A stretch of DNA of 64,000 nucleotides from DASWTL01 sp035575925. Lineage in GTDB: Bacteria > Bacteroidota > Bacteroidia > Sphingobacteriales > Sphingobacteriaceae. How positions within the stretch are numbered: the stretch's first letter is position 1; every line of letters starts with the position of its first letter. This document shows, piece after piece, positions 16,033 through 26,500 of the stretch. The notes below the pieces were generated by a model. The model was not told the DNA's origin. It saw only the letters and a program-made list of their open reading frames with translations, and did not search any database. Location of the stretch: positions 62,001-126,000 of the forward strand of contig DATLXK010000014.1 in NCBI GenBank assembly GCA_035575925.1, read 5' to 3'. The position numbers and the translations under genes were made by a program.

Positions 16033-16953
16033 ATGGAAGAAACTTTGGGCTGGGGATGGGAGCCTGTATTGCATCCTGATGATTTAGAAAATTGCATTAA
16101 GGTATGGACGGAATCCTTTACAACCGGAAAAGCATATGAAGTAGAATATAGATTTAAAAGGGCTTCAGACGGGATATATAGATGGCATTTGGGACGGGCT
16201 GTTCCAATGAGAGATTCAAATGGAGAAATTGTAAAATGGTTTGGCTCATGTACTGATATTGATGAATATAAAAGAGCTTTAGATTTAGAAAATAAAATCA
16301 GTCAGTATGAAGATTTTAACCGGATTGTTGCTCATAATTTACGAGGTCCGGCCGGTAGCATTTCGATGCTGCTTGAGATGGTTTCTCAAGCAACTTCTGA
16401 AACAGAGAAAGCAGAATTGCTGGGCATGATTGAACAATCCAGTACCACTTTAAATGAAACCCTGAATGAGTTGATGAAAGTCATGGAAGTCCGGAATAAT
16501 AATAACCTGGCTTATGATGACTGTAATTTAAACGAAATAATTACCGGCGTAGAATCCATGCTAAAGGGTCAGTTTGTTTCTTTGAAGGCTACTATTACTA
16601 CGGATTTTGAAGTGTCAACAATTAAGTTTCCAAGAATTTATTTAGAAAGCATATTTTATAATTTAATCAGCAATTCTTTAAAATACAGCAAATTAAATAT
16701 CCCTCCGGAACTAGTAATTACATCCGTTCTTAAAAACGAAAAAACACTACTAACTTTTAAAGATAATGGCCTTGGAATAGATTTAAAACTCCATGGAAAC
16801 AATATGTTTAAGTTAAATCAAATTTTTCACCGGGGATATGACAGTAAAGGGGTGGGGCTTTTTATGACCAAAACACAGATCGAAACCTTTGGTGGAAACA
16901 TCTCTGTAACCAGTGAGCCTAACATTGGAACTACTTTTTCTATTGAACTTTAG
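16033..16953 (+). CDS. Sensor histidine kinase, C-terminal part (PAS-DHp-HATPase)
   Basis: The first ATG after the TGA at 15937-15939 is at 16033, inside a PAS domain; homologous coding begins at 15943. The 306 codons give the rest of PAS4 (GWGWEPVLHPDDLENCIKVW), a DHp helix with the phospho-acceptor His in RIVAHNLRGPAGSI, and a HATPase domain: N box NLISNSLKYSK, G1 DNGLGIDL, G2 GVGLFMTK. It is in the same frame as the upstream half and is the same gene broken by one stop. Restarted translation would truncate PAS4 but keep the catalytic core, so a constitutive or silent kinase are both possible. Confidence 0.85.
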   Translation: MEETLGWGWEPVLHPDDLENCIKVWTESFTTGKAYEVEYRFKRASDGIYRWHLGRAVPMRDSNGEIVKWFGSCTDIDEYKRALDLENKISQYEDFNRIVAHNLRGPAGSISMLLEMVSQATSETEKAELLGMIEQSSTTLNETLNELMKVMEVRNNNNLAYDDCNLNEIITGVESMLKGQFVSLKATITTDFEVSTIKFPRIYLESIFYNLISNSLKYSKLNIPPELVITSVLKNEKTLLTFKDNGLGIDLKLHGNNMFKLNQIFHRGYDSKGVGLFMTKTQIETFGGNISVTSEPNIGTTFSIEL

Positions 16954-17031
16954 TAGTAGGGATTTTCTTAGTAGCTAATAATTCACTCACAATATATTTT
17001 GCATCTAAAAATGGGCCTGTGTTCAAAGCAA

Positions 17032-17062
17032 AAATCCCGCACTTTGAGCGGGATTTGTATTT
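17032..17062. terminator. Bidirectional terminator between kinase and trxA
   Basis: AAATCCCGC (17032-17040) pairs perfectly with GCGGGATTT (17048-17056) around ACTTTGA. It has A-rich sequence on the left and TGTATTT on the right, so it can serve both converging genes. Confidence 0.75.
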
Positions 17063-17073
17063 GCAAATTTTAA

Positions 17074-17394
17074 TTAAGCTAACTGTTTAATTAATTTTTC
17101 TGCTAAAACAGACTTTGGCACAGCACCAATTTGTTTATCTACAATTTCACCATTCTTAAAGAATAGTAACGCAGGTATATTACGAATCCCAAATTTCATG
17201 GAAATCCCTGGATTATGATCCACATTTACTTTACCAATTACAACCTTGCCTTCGTATTCTTTTGCTAATTCCTCTACTACCGGCCCAACCATACGGCATG
17301 GACCGCACCATTCCGCCCAAAAGTCAACTAATACGGGTTTGTCTGATTTCAGCACTACTTCATCGAAGTTTGCATCTGTTATTTCTAATGCCAT
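17074..17394 (-). CDS. trxA: Thioredoxin
   Basis: This 106-aa single-domain thioredoxin has the active site WAEWCGPC (Cys30, Cys33), the cis-Pro region GIRNIPALLFF, and no signal peptide, so it is cytoplasmic. It reduces protein disulfides, for example of ribonucleotide reductase, with electrons from thioredoxin reductase. It lies 83 bases downstream of dnaE in the same direction, and the two may share a transcript. Confidence 0.97.
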   Translation of the reverse strand: MALEITDANFDEVVLKSDKPVLVDFWAEWCGPCRMVGPVVEELAKEYEGKVVIGKVNVDHNPGISMKFGIRNIPALLFFKNGEIVDKQIGAVPKSVLAEKLIKQLA

Positions 17395-17477
17395 AATAAT
17401 TTAATTTGTATAAAGATACCAGTCAAAATCTCTGCCACAAACGGTTGTTGACAATATGACATTGTGCTAACAGCTAA

Positions 17478-20400
17478 TTAATGCGTTTGGTTCAGTTTAT
17501 ATTTAATATTATTTAGTTCAAGATGTTCTAAAAACTCATTACTTGGAAAAATTTTGACGTTTTTTGACGGCATATCCAAAGAAACCGTTTCTTCATAATC
17601 AAGTACATTAAAACGAAGCTGACAGTTACGGTTTGGATTCTGATCAGAGTTGAGTTGAATGATCTCATCGAGCTTTGAAATATATGTATCAGACAACTCA
17701 TGTAGTGGCAATTGGATAGTCAAACATTTCGCCATTTTTTCACGCAGATCCGAAAGCAGCGTAATACTGTTTACTTTAAACTCCCAGTTATCCTTTTGCT
17801 TAAACCGTTCACATACTGTTCCTTTGATCTGGAGAAAATACGCATCCGTTAAAAACTGTTTAAACTTTACATAATCTTCCCCAAACAGCACCACTTCAAA
17901 TGTTTCGCTGTAATCCTCAAGCATAAATGAGCCAAAAGGCTTTCCGTTTTTAGTTGTTCGATGCTGGCATGCCGAAACAAGCCCGCCGATACAAAGATCA
18001 CGGTTACGGATCTTGTTAAACTCATCCTTATCATCATCAAACAGCTCCGCGTTTTTAATTTTATTTATCAGGCTGAGATGCTTTACCTGGTGTGAGCAAA
18101 AATGATCCATCTCAAACTTATAATTATCTAAAGGATGTCCGGTAAGATAAATACCTATTGCTTCTTTTTCGTATTTCAGCTTCTCTATCAGGCCCCATTC
18201 AGGGCACTCAGGCATGGGAGGCTCGGAAATGTTAGCATCCGTGGTGCCGCCAAAAAGCGAAACCTGCGAAGAGTTCTGGCTATTCTGGTAATCATTGGTG
18301 TATTTAATCAATCGTTCGATACCGACTAATGTTGCACCTTCCGGTTTACAGAAGAACTGGGCACGGTGATATCCAAAACAATCAAAAGCACCACCAAAAA
18401 CCAGGTTTTCATACACTTTTTTACTTACTGCACGTGGATTTGTTCGACGCGCAAAATCAAAAATATCTTTATAAGGCCCGCTCTCACGCCGCTCATCAAC
18501 AATACTTTCCACAGCCCGCTCGCCTACCCCTTTCATTCCGGCCATTCCAAAACGCACTTCTCCCTTTTTATTTACGGCAAAGCTCATATCAGATTCATTA
18601 ATATCCGGACCCAGTACAGCAATTCCCATCTTACGGCATTCATCCATAAAGAAAGAAATCTTCTCAATACTGTTCTGGTTGTTTAAAACAGCCGCCATAT
18701 ATTCAGAAGGATAATTGGCTTTGAGATATGCGGTTTGATAGGCTACAAATGCATAACAGGTAGAGTGCGATTTATTAAAAGCGTACTGTGCAAATGCTTC
18801 CCAATCTGTCCAGATCTTTTCAGCTGTTTTAGCATCATGTTCATTGGCTTTACATCCTTCCATAAATTGAGCCTTCATCTTATTGAGAACCTCAATTTGC
18901 TTTTTACCCATCGCCTTACGCAACACATCGGCATCACCTTTACTAAAATTTGCCAGCTTTTGCGATAAAAGCATCACCTGCTCCTGATAAACCGTAATGC
19001 CATACGTTTCTTCCAGGTGCTCTTTCATATCTGCCAGGTCATAGCTTACTTCTTCACGGCCATGCTTACGCGATATAAATTTGGGAATATACTCTATCGG
19101 CCCCGGTCTGTAAAGCGCATTCATAGCAATCAGATCTTCGAACTTATCCGGTTTCAGGTCACGCAGGTACATTTGCATTCCGTCACTTTCAAACTGGAAC
19201 GTCCCGTTTGTGTCACCGCGCTGGTAAAGCTCAAAAGTTTTTTGATCAGTAAGAGATATCTCATCAATCTCAATTTCCACGTCGTGGTTTTCCTTGATCA
19301 GGCGTAGCGCATCTTTCAGAATAGTGAGGGTTTTTAAACCCAGGAAGTCCATTTTTATTACGCCGGCATCTTCTATTACACGGCCATCAAACTGGGTTAC
19401 TAAAAGATTGGAATCCTTCAGCATAGCTACCGGAATAATATCAGTTAAGTCATTCGGTGCAATAATAATCCCAGCGGCATGAATTCCGGTGTTCCGTACA
19501 GACCCTTCCAGTTTTTCAGCTTCTCGCAGTACTTTTGCTCTGATATCATTTCCTTTAAGGATTTCCTTTAATTCGGGCACCTGTTCAAAAGCATCTTTAA
19601 GCGTAATCCCCAGCGTTTCAGGAACCAGTTTCTTGAGGGCAGCTACATCAGGAAGCGGAACATCCAATACGCGTGCCACGTCCTGGATGCTTGTACGTGC
19701 CGCCATAGAGCCATAGGTAATGATCTGTGCTACCTGGTTTTTTCCGTATTTATCAACTACATAATCAATCACTTTTTGCCGTCCGGCATCATCAAAGTCG
19801 GTATCAATATCGGGCATTGATTTTCGGTCCGGATTCAGGAAACGCTCAAAAAGCAGGTTGTATTTAATAGGATCTATGTTGGTTATCCCGATACAGTACG
19901 CCACCACAGAGCCGGCTGCCGATCCCCTACCCGGCCCTACAAAAACACCCATATCGCGTCCTGCCCTGATAAAATCAGATACGATAAGAAAGTATCCGGC
20001 AAAACCCATCGTCCGTACCGTGAAAAGCTCGAAATCTATCCGCTCCTGAATCTCTGCAGAAATATCCTGGTAGCGGTTTTTTGCTCCCTTGTAAGTTAAA
20101 TCCTTCAGGTATTCCCACTGATTAAGTACATCATCAGCGTGAACCTTAAATTCTTCCGGTATCGGAAAATTGGGAAGCAGTATGTCTCGCTTCAGCTGAA
20201 GTATTTCTACTTTATCAACAATCTCATTGGTATTATCAAGTGATTCAGGCAGATCATGAAACAACTGGCCCATCTCGGCCTGACTTTTAAAATAGAACTG
20301 ATCATTCGGAAAACCGAAACGGTATCCTTTTCCCCCTTCTTCATCTGTGGCGATCGGGGTGCTTTGCATATCGCCGGTATTTACACAAAGCAAAATATCA

Positions 20401-21056
20401 TGTGCGTTTGCATCCTGCTGATCTACGTAATGGGAATCATTAGAGCAAATGATCTTTACATTGTACTTTTTTGCAAACTTTAGCAGTACCTCGTTAATAA
20501 CGGCCTGTTCCGGAATGTCATGGCGCTGAAGCTCGATATAATAATCTTCGCCAAACATATCCAGCCACCATTTAAACTCTTTTTCAGCATCTTCTTCACC
20601 TTTTTTAAGAATGGTTTGAGGAACCGAAGCGCCAATGCAGCACGTAGTAGCAATCAATCCCTCATGATATTTTTCAATTAATTCTTTATCTATCCGTGGC
20701 CATTTGCTGTACATTCCCTCAATAAAGCCGAGTGAACAAAGTTTGATCAGATTCTTGTATCCCTGGGCATTTTTAGCTAGGAAAAGCTGGTGCCAGCGGA
20801 TATCTTTATTCTCTTTGGTAAACTGCTTTTTATGCCGGTCTTCCACCACATAAAATTCACAGCCTACTATGGGTTTTACACCATGTTTAGCTGCTTCAGC
20901 GACGAATTTGAAAGCGCCGAACATGTTTCCATGATCGGTTATAGCCATAGCTTTCATCCCATCGGCGGCAGCTTTCTTAAAAAGTTTAGTAATATCGGCA
21001 GCTCCGTCGAGCAAAGAAAATTGGGTATGTACGTGCAGATGTGAAAATTCAGGCAT
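17478..21056 (-). CDS. dnaE: DNA polymerase III subunit alpha
   Basis: This 1192-aa protein is the replicative polymerase, DnaE1 type. An N-terminal PHP domain (HLHVHTQFSLLDGAADI) is followed by the C-family palm with catalytic aspartates in PDIDTDFDD (Asp416, Asp418), fingers (GRGSAAGSVVAYCIGI just upstream), tandem HhH and an OB fold (about 1000-1080, LCIGGLVSACQHRTTKNGK). The length is normal. It is divergent from the helicase gene at 21207. Many long ORFs on the opposite strand here are shadows of this gene. Confidence 0.97.
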   Translation of the reverse strand: MPEFSHLHVHTQFSLLDGAADITKLFKKAAADGMKAMAITDHGNMFGAFKFVAEAAKHGVKPIVGCEFYVVEDRHKKQFTKENKDIRWHQLFLAKNAQGYKNLIKLCSLGFIEGMYSKWPRIDKELIEKYHEGLIATTCCIGASVPQTILKKGEEDAEKEFKWWLDMFGEDYYIELQRHDIPEQAVINEVLLKFAKKYNVKIICSNDSHYVDQQDANAHDILLCVNTGDMQSTPIATDEEGGKGYRFGFPNDQFYFKSQAEMGQLFHDLPESLDNTNEIVDKVEILQLKRDILLPNFPIPEEFKVHADDVLNQWEYLKDLTYKGAKNRYQDISAEIQERIDFELFTVRTMGFAGYFLIVSDFIRAGRDMGVFVGPGRGSAAGSVVAYCIGITNIDPIKYNLLFERFLNPDRKSMPDIDTDFDDAGRQKVIDYVVDKYGKNQVAQIITYGSMAARTSIQDVARVLDVPLPDVAALKKLVPETLGITLKDAFEQVPELKEILKGNDIRAKVLREAEKLEGSVRNTGIHAAGIIIAPNDLTDIIPVAMLKDSNLLVTQFDGRVIEDAGVIKMDFLGLKTLTILKDALRLIKENHDVEIEIDEISLTDQKTFELYQRGDTNGTFQFESDGMQMYLRDLKPDKFEDLIAMNALYRPGPIEYIPKFISRKHGREEVSYDLADMKEHLEETYGITVYQEQVMLLSQKLANFSKGDADVLRKAMGKKQIEVLNKMKAQFMEGCKANEHDAKTAEKIWTDWEAFAQYAFNKSHSTCYAFVAYQTAYLKANYPSEYMAAVLNNQNSIEKISFFMDECRKMGIAVLGPDINESDMSFAVNKKGEVRFGMAGMKGVGERAVESIVDERRESGPYKDIFDFARRTNPRAVSKKVYENLVFGGAFDCFGYHRAQFFCKPEGATLVGIERLIKYTNDYQNSQNSSQVSLFGGTTDANISEPPMPECPEWGLIEKLKYEKEAIGIYLTGHPLDNYKFEMDHFCSHQVKHLSLINKIKNAELFDDDKDEFNKIRNRDLCIGGLVSACQHRTTKNGKPFGSFMLEDYSETFEVVLFGEDYVKFKQFLTDAYFLQIKGTVCERFKQKDNWEFKVNSITLLSDLREKMAKCLTIQLPLHELSDTYISKLDEIIQLNSDQNPNRNCQLRFNVLDYEETVSLDMPSKNVKIFPSNEFLEHLELNNIKYKLNQTH

Positions 21057-21206
21057 TAATCAAACGCTAACCTTACCAAAACGACAAGAACCAAATTTAC
21101 TGATTATAGTAGTTCTCTCCGGAGTGATTTTTCAACAAAAGACTTAACATTCCGGATTTGTAAAATAATTATCTTGGCGGTAGATTAGTAGTTTTACAAT
21201 CAGAAA

Positions 21207-23456
21207 ATGTCAGAACCCGATAAAAATGAAGTTTTCGAGCTTGCATCCTCCTTTGTTAACCATACCAGCCAGCACGTATTTTTAACTGGCAAGGCAGGTA
21301 CCGGGAAAACTACCTTTCTGAAATACATAAAAAGCTCGGTACAAAAGAAAGCGGTGATTGCAGCACCTACCGGCGTAGCAGCTATTAATGCCGGTGGTGT
21401 CACTCTACATTCACTTTTCCAATTACCTTTCGGGCCATACATCCCCACTCAGCGAAGTATTTTTAACGATTTAAACCAAAACATCAGTAACAGACATGCC
21501 CTGCTTCAAAGTATCCGGTTTAATAAAGAAAAAATAGCCTTACTTAACGAACTTGAATTACTTGTAATAGATGAAATATCTATGGTTCGGGCAGATATGC
21601 TGGATGCAATAGACGTGATTTTACGCCACTTCAGAAAAAATCCAGCTATTCCATTTGGAGGTGTGCAGGTGTTGTATATTGGCGATCTTTTTCAGTTGCC
21701 ACCCGTAGTTAAAAGAGAAGAGTGGCAAATATTGAAAGAGTTTTATGCTTCTCCTTTCTTCTTTGATGCGTTAGTGACTAAAGAGGCCCCCCCTCTGCAA
21801 ATTGAACTAAAGAATATTTACCGGCAAAACGAACCTGAATTCATTCAGATCCTTAACAACATCCGGAATAACCAGTTAACAAGAGATGATCTTGAGCTGC
21901 TTGAAAAATGTTATAACCCTAATTTTCATGCAGCCAATGAAAGCAACTACATCACCCTTACTTCTCATAACCATCAGGCTGATACCATTAATGAACAAAA
22001 GTTAAATGAGTTGAACGGTGAAATGCACTTGTTTAAAGCGGAAACCACAGGCAATTTTGATGAGAAACTTTTTCCATTGGATAAAGTGCTGCGTTTGAAA
22101 ACAGGTGCGCAGATTATGTTCATTAAAAATGACAAAGGCGAGAACAGGCGGTTTTTTAATGGGAAAATCGGAACAGTCAGTCGCATTAATCAGGAAGGTA
22201 TATTTGTTTCATTCCCCGGTGAAGATGACTTTCGATTGGAAAAGGAATCATGGAAAAATATACGATATAAGAATAACGAAGAGGAAGGAAGGATAGAAGA
22301 AGAGATTCTCGGAGAATTTAAGCAATTCCCAATCCGGTTTGCATGGGCAGTAACTATACATAAAAGCCAGGGGCTAACGTTTGAACGTGCGGTTATTGAT
22401 GCCGGAAAATCATTTGCTGCTGGGCAGGTTTACGTAGCATTGAGCCGGGTAACAACATTGAAAGGACTGGTTTTACTTTCGCGAATAAATTCTAATAATG
22501 TAACCTGTAGCAAAGAAGTTCTGGAGTTTATTACAAATCAGGAGGATGAGGCCGCCCTGGGAATCCTGCTCAAAGAAGAACAAAAGAAATTTATCTTTCA
22601 GACCGTAAAAAAAGCGTTCAACTGGCAAAAACTAATAGAAATTATTCAGGAACATAACCTGGGTTATGAAAAACGGCGTATTGAAAATAAACCGGAAGCT
22701 ATAGAAATGGGCCATACTTTATTTGATGCTGCAATTAAGCTTGAAGAAGTAGCAGCTAAATTCCGCCCCCGCCTGGATTTGTTACTAAACTCTGAAAAGC
22801 AGGATTACAACCAGTTATTTGAACGGATAAATGCCGCCTGCACTTACTTTACTAAAGAAATGGACGAGGCCCTGATCCTGCCGCTAAAGCAACACATCAG
22901 GGAAGTACGCGGGAAAAAGCAGGTTAAAAAATACCTGAAGGCATTACGCATCCTGGAGCACGAGTTTGAGCAAAAGACGAACCTCCTCAAGCAGGCTTTC
23001 TCACTCGCTGAAGGTCTGATGAAAGGTAACGATAATGCAACGCTATTAAAGGTACTTGAACAGGATAAAAAATTAACCCGATCTGCGGATGATGATGCCG
23101 GGACTATAAAAGAAAAACAGGAGCGCGGTTCAAGCCAGCGTTATTCCCTGCAGCTTTTTAAAGAAGGTAAAAAAATATCGGAAATAGCGGCAGACCGCTG
23201 TTATGCCCAAACTACCATCGAGGGGCACCTGGCCCAGTTTGTTAAAACCGGTGAATTATCTGTTTTTGATCTTATTGCAAAAGATAAAGTAGATGTTATA
23301 CTTAAAGAAATCGGAGTTGCCAAAAATCCGGGCATGAATGGTATAAAAGAAAAATTAGGTTCTAATTATTCGTTTTTTGATATTCGGGCAGTAATTAATC
23401 ATCATGCATGGCTTACGAGTGAGCAGGTAAATACAAAAGAAACACGGGGTACTTAG
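21207..23456 (+). CDS. PIF1/RecD-like helicase with C-terminal HTH
   Basis: This 749-aa protein has Walker A GKAGTGKT (28-35), Walker B LLVIDEISMV, a GD.FQLPPV motif III, and a RecD-like 2B/motif VI region (FAWAVTIHKSQGLTFERAVI, YVALSRV). This is superfamily 1B, a 5'-3' DNA helicase related to PIF1. After about 460 come a long helical region and a helix-turn-helix of the HTH_40 type (YSLQLFKEGKKISEIAADRC, about 640-700), as in RecQ-linked helicases. It probably resolves DNA secondary structure during replication or repair. It is divergent from dnaE across 150 bp. Confidence 0.85.
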   Translation: MSEPDKNEVFELASSFVNHTSQHVFLTGKAGTGKTTFLKYIKSSVQKKAVIAAPTGVAAINAGGVTLHSLFQLPFGPYIPTQRSIFNDLNQNISNRHALLQSIRFNKEKIALLNELELLVIDEISMVRADMLDAIDVILRHFRKNPAIPFGGVQVLYIGDLFQLPPVVKREEWQILKEFYASPFFFDALVTKEAPPLQIELKNIYRQNEPEFIQILNNIRNNQLTRDDLELLEKCYNPNFHAANESNYITLTSHNHQADTINEQKLNELNGEMHLFKAETTGNFDEKLFPLDKVLRLKTGAQIMFIKNDKGENRRFFNGKIGTVSRINQEGIFVSFPGEDDFRLEKESWKNIRYKNNEEEGRIEEEILGEFKQFPIRFAWAVTIHKSQGLTFERAVIDAGKSFAAGQVYVALSRVTTLKGLVLLSRINSNNVTCSKEVLEFITNQEDEAALGILLKEEQKKFIFQTVKKAFNWQKLIEIIQEHNLGYEKRRIENKPEAIEMGHTLFDAAIKLEEVAAKFRPRLDLLLNSEKQDYNQLFERINAACTYFTKEMDEALILPLKQHIREVRGKKQVKKYLKALRILEHEFEQKTNLLKQAFSLAEGLMKGNDNATLLKVLEQDKKLTRSADDDAGTIKEKQERGSSQRYSLQLFKEGKKISEIAADRCYAQTTIEGHLAQFVKTGELSVFDLIAKDKVDVILKEIGVAKNPGMNGIKEKLGSNYSFFDIRAVINHHAWLTSEQVNTKETRGT

Positions 23457-23565
23457 CTCAATTTTTTATCTGTTTATTACATAGCAAAATTTATCTATAT
23501 TGCCTTTAAATCAAACATTTTGCCATTTTTAGCGTTATATACATATTACAAAACCACCCTGAATT

Positions 23566-26500
23566 TTGAATAATTACACCCGCCTTGCTCTGAAGGTTTT
23601 CCTGTGGATCATAGCCAGCGTAATTATGCTGAGTGTGCTGATTTTTGCCTTGATTCATGTTCCTGCCGTACAGGACTGGGGTCGCAAAAAGGTAGTCTCT
23701 TTCATCCAGAATAAAATTAAAACACCGGTACAGATTAACAAGATCAGCCTTGATCTTCCAAAAAGTCTGGTGCTGGAGGGTGTTTATTTCCAGGATCAAA
23801 AACGGGATACCCTTATAGCGGGTGATACGTTGAAGGTTGATCTGGACATGCTGAAATTATTAAGCAACCAGGTGCAGATAAACCTGATTGATTTGCGGGG
23901 CATAACTGCGAATGTTCATCGCACCATGCCTGACAGTGCTTTTAACTTTGATTACATTCTTAAAGCATTTATTAAAGAGCAATCCAAGGATGCTTACCTG
24001 ACTGACAGTGCTGCAGCATTGAAATTTTCCCTCGATAAAATTAACCTCGACCGTATTTATGTTAACTACCGTGATGATGTTTCAGGCAGCGATGTACGCT
24101 TCCGTTTAGCTCATTTTGATACCCGGATTACTGATTTTGATTTGGATAATATGCGTTATAATATCCCAAAAATGAAGTTAGCAGGCCTCAATGCTACTAT
24201 ATACCAGCGCAAACCCGTAAAAATAAAAGCCGTTACGAATGAAAATACACCTTCGGTTACTAAAACCCCTTCATCATCACCGGTAATGAATCTGACGTTG
24301 GGAACTATTGATTTATCAAAGATCAAGGTGGATTATAAAAACGATATCACGGCCATCAATACACAGGTTGATCTTGGTAAGCTTTTGGTTCAGATGAATA
24401 AAATTGATATCAGGAACCAGGATGTGTTGGTTAAAAGCATTAACCTTTCTGATACAAAAGCACTTCTGGGTTTAGGGAAAATTGCAAAGCAAGCCATAGA
24501 AAACACAGCTGAAACTATTGCAAATGAGGCAGAAAAAGGTTGGACTATCCGGCTGGCTGATCTTAAGTTAAAAAACAATCACATTAAATTCGATGACCTG
24601 AACCAGAAACGTTTAGCCCGGGGGATGGATTTTATGCACCTGAATATCCGGAATTTAAATGGTCATGCACAGCATGTAATTTACACTCCCCTGGAAATTT
24701 CAGGTAAGGTTACTCAATTAAGCCTAACTGAAAAAAGCGGGCTGGATCTTAGGCAATTACGCGGCGATTTTCTGTATGGTGCAAAACAAATGTCCCTTAA
24801 AAATATGTATGTCCGGACATCGCGTACTGAACTTAAAGATAAGATCCAACTGAGTTACAACTCGCTGGAAAGCCTGGTAGAAAATCCGGGTGATATGGGA
24901 ATTGACATTAACCTGAAGAGCAGTACGGTTGGCTTTAGAGATGTGCTGCTATTTATGCCCGACCTTGCTACTATCGATCCGTTTAAAAGGAATCCAAACC
25001 TGTTCTTAAATATAAACGGAAAAGTAACAGGAAAGGTGAATGATATGCGCATACCTGCGCTTTATATTTCAGGCTTAACTAATACAAAGATACGGGCATC
25101 CGGGTGGATCACCGGTTTGCCGGATATGACCCGTTCTAACTTTAATCTTTCTATTGCTGAGTTTACATCAGGCAGCCGTGATCTTAATGCGCTTGTGTCA
25201 CGCGGCGTAATCCCGCCTGATATCCGGTTACCTCAGACTTTCAGCCTGAACGGAAACTTTAACGGCTCTGCAGCTAATTTTAAAACCAACCTGAACCTTA
25301 CATCCAGCATCGGGTCAGCCAGAACAGTAGCCAGTATGCGCGGGAACTCATACAATGCCAATATCAGTTTGGCAAACTTTAATATTGGCAGATTGATTAA
25401 GCAGGAAGCCACAATGGGCCGCTTTACAGGAACAGCAAAAGTGAGCGGGTCCGGATTTGATCCGAAGTTCATGCGGACCACTTTTAATGTTAATGCTCAA
25501 AAAGCAGAAGTTTACGGATACGGATACCGGAATCTTATTGCAAGCGGGAATTTTGCAAATCAAAAGCTCACCACAACGGCAAGCCTTAACGATCCGAATG
25601 CACGTTTAAAACTGAAGGCAAAAGCTAATCTGCGTTCCGAATTTCCCGCATTAGTATTTACACTGGATGTTGACAGTGCCAATTTACAAGCCTTAAAATT
25701 ATATGACCAGGATCTTCGGTTCCATGGTAAAATAGTTGGTGATCTTCCTTCCACAAACCCCGACCGCCTGATTGGAACTATGGATGCCAGCAATGTAATT
25801 GTTTCAGCAAATGGCAAGCGTTATCAATTAGACAGCATTGCTCTTGCTGCATCTGCTACTGGCGATCAGCGTGACCTGAAAGTCCGCTCACAGGTATTAA
25901 CCGCTAACCTTACGGGTCGTTATAAGCTTACAGAAGTTGCCGGGGCATTCACCAATGAGATAAATAAATACTTTAAAATCGGTGACATTAAACCAGTGCG
26001 TTTAACTACTGCACATGATTTTACTTTTTCAGCACATCTGAATAATCACCCGCTTCTGCAACAATTTGTTCCGTCGCTCACTGATTTAGAAACAGCCGAT
26101 TTTAGCGGCAACCTGAATAGCGCAGCAGGTACGGTAAATCTTTCAGGGAATATTCCCCAAGCCAGCTTTATGGGTTATTCTGTAAATAACCTGAAGTTAG
26201 AGGCGAATACTGCGGGAGGGGCTTTTAATTATTCACTAAATCTGGATCGGGCGGGCTCCGCAAATCTTCAGGTTAACAAAACAACTTTAAACGGTAAAGC
26301 GCAAAACAACCAGCTTGATGTAAACCTGAATGTAAAAGATATTGCCGGAAAAGACCGTTACCAGCTTGCGGGCTTATTTACATCAAATGCAAATCAATAC
26401 CAGTTCAGCTTTAACCCTAACGGACTCATGCTTAACTATGATCCATGGACTGTTTCACAAGGAAATGCACTGCAATTCGGGCCGCGTGGAATCCTTGCCC

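Noticed and set aside
17659..21044. Many 60-110-codon plus-strand ORFs opposite dnaE
   Set aside because: They are shadow frames of a long conserved gene; none has a recognisable domain.
23506..23799. Minus-strand ORF overlapping the tamB start
   Set aside because: It is incompatible with the tamB N-terminal membrane anchor frame and has no recognisable domain.
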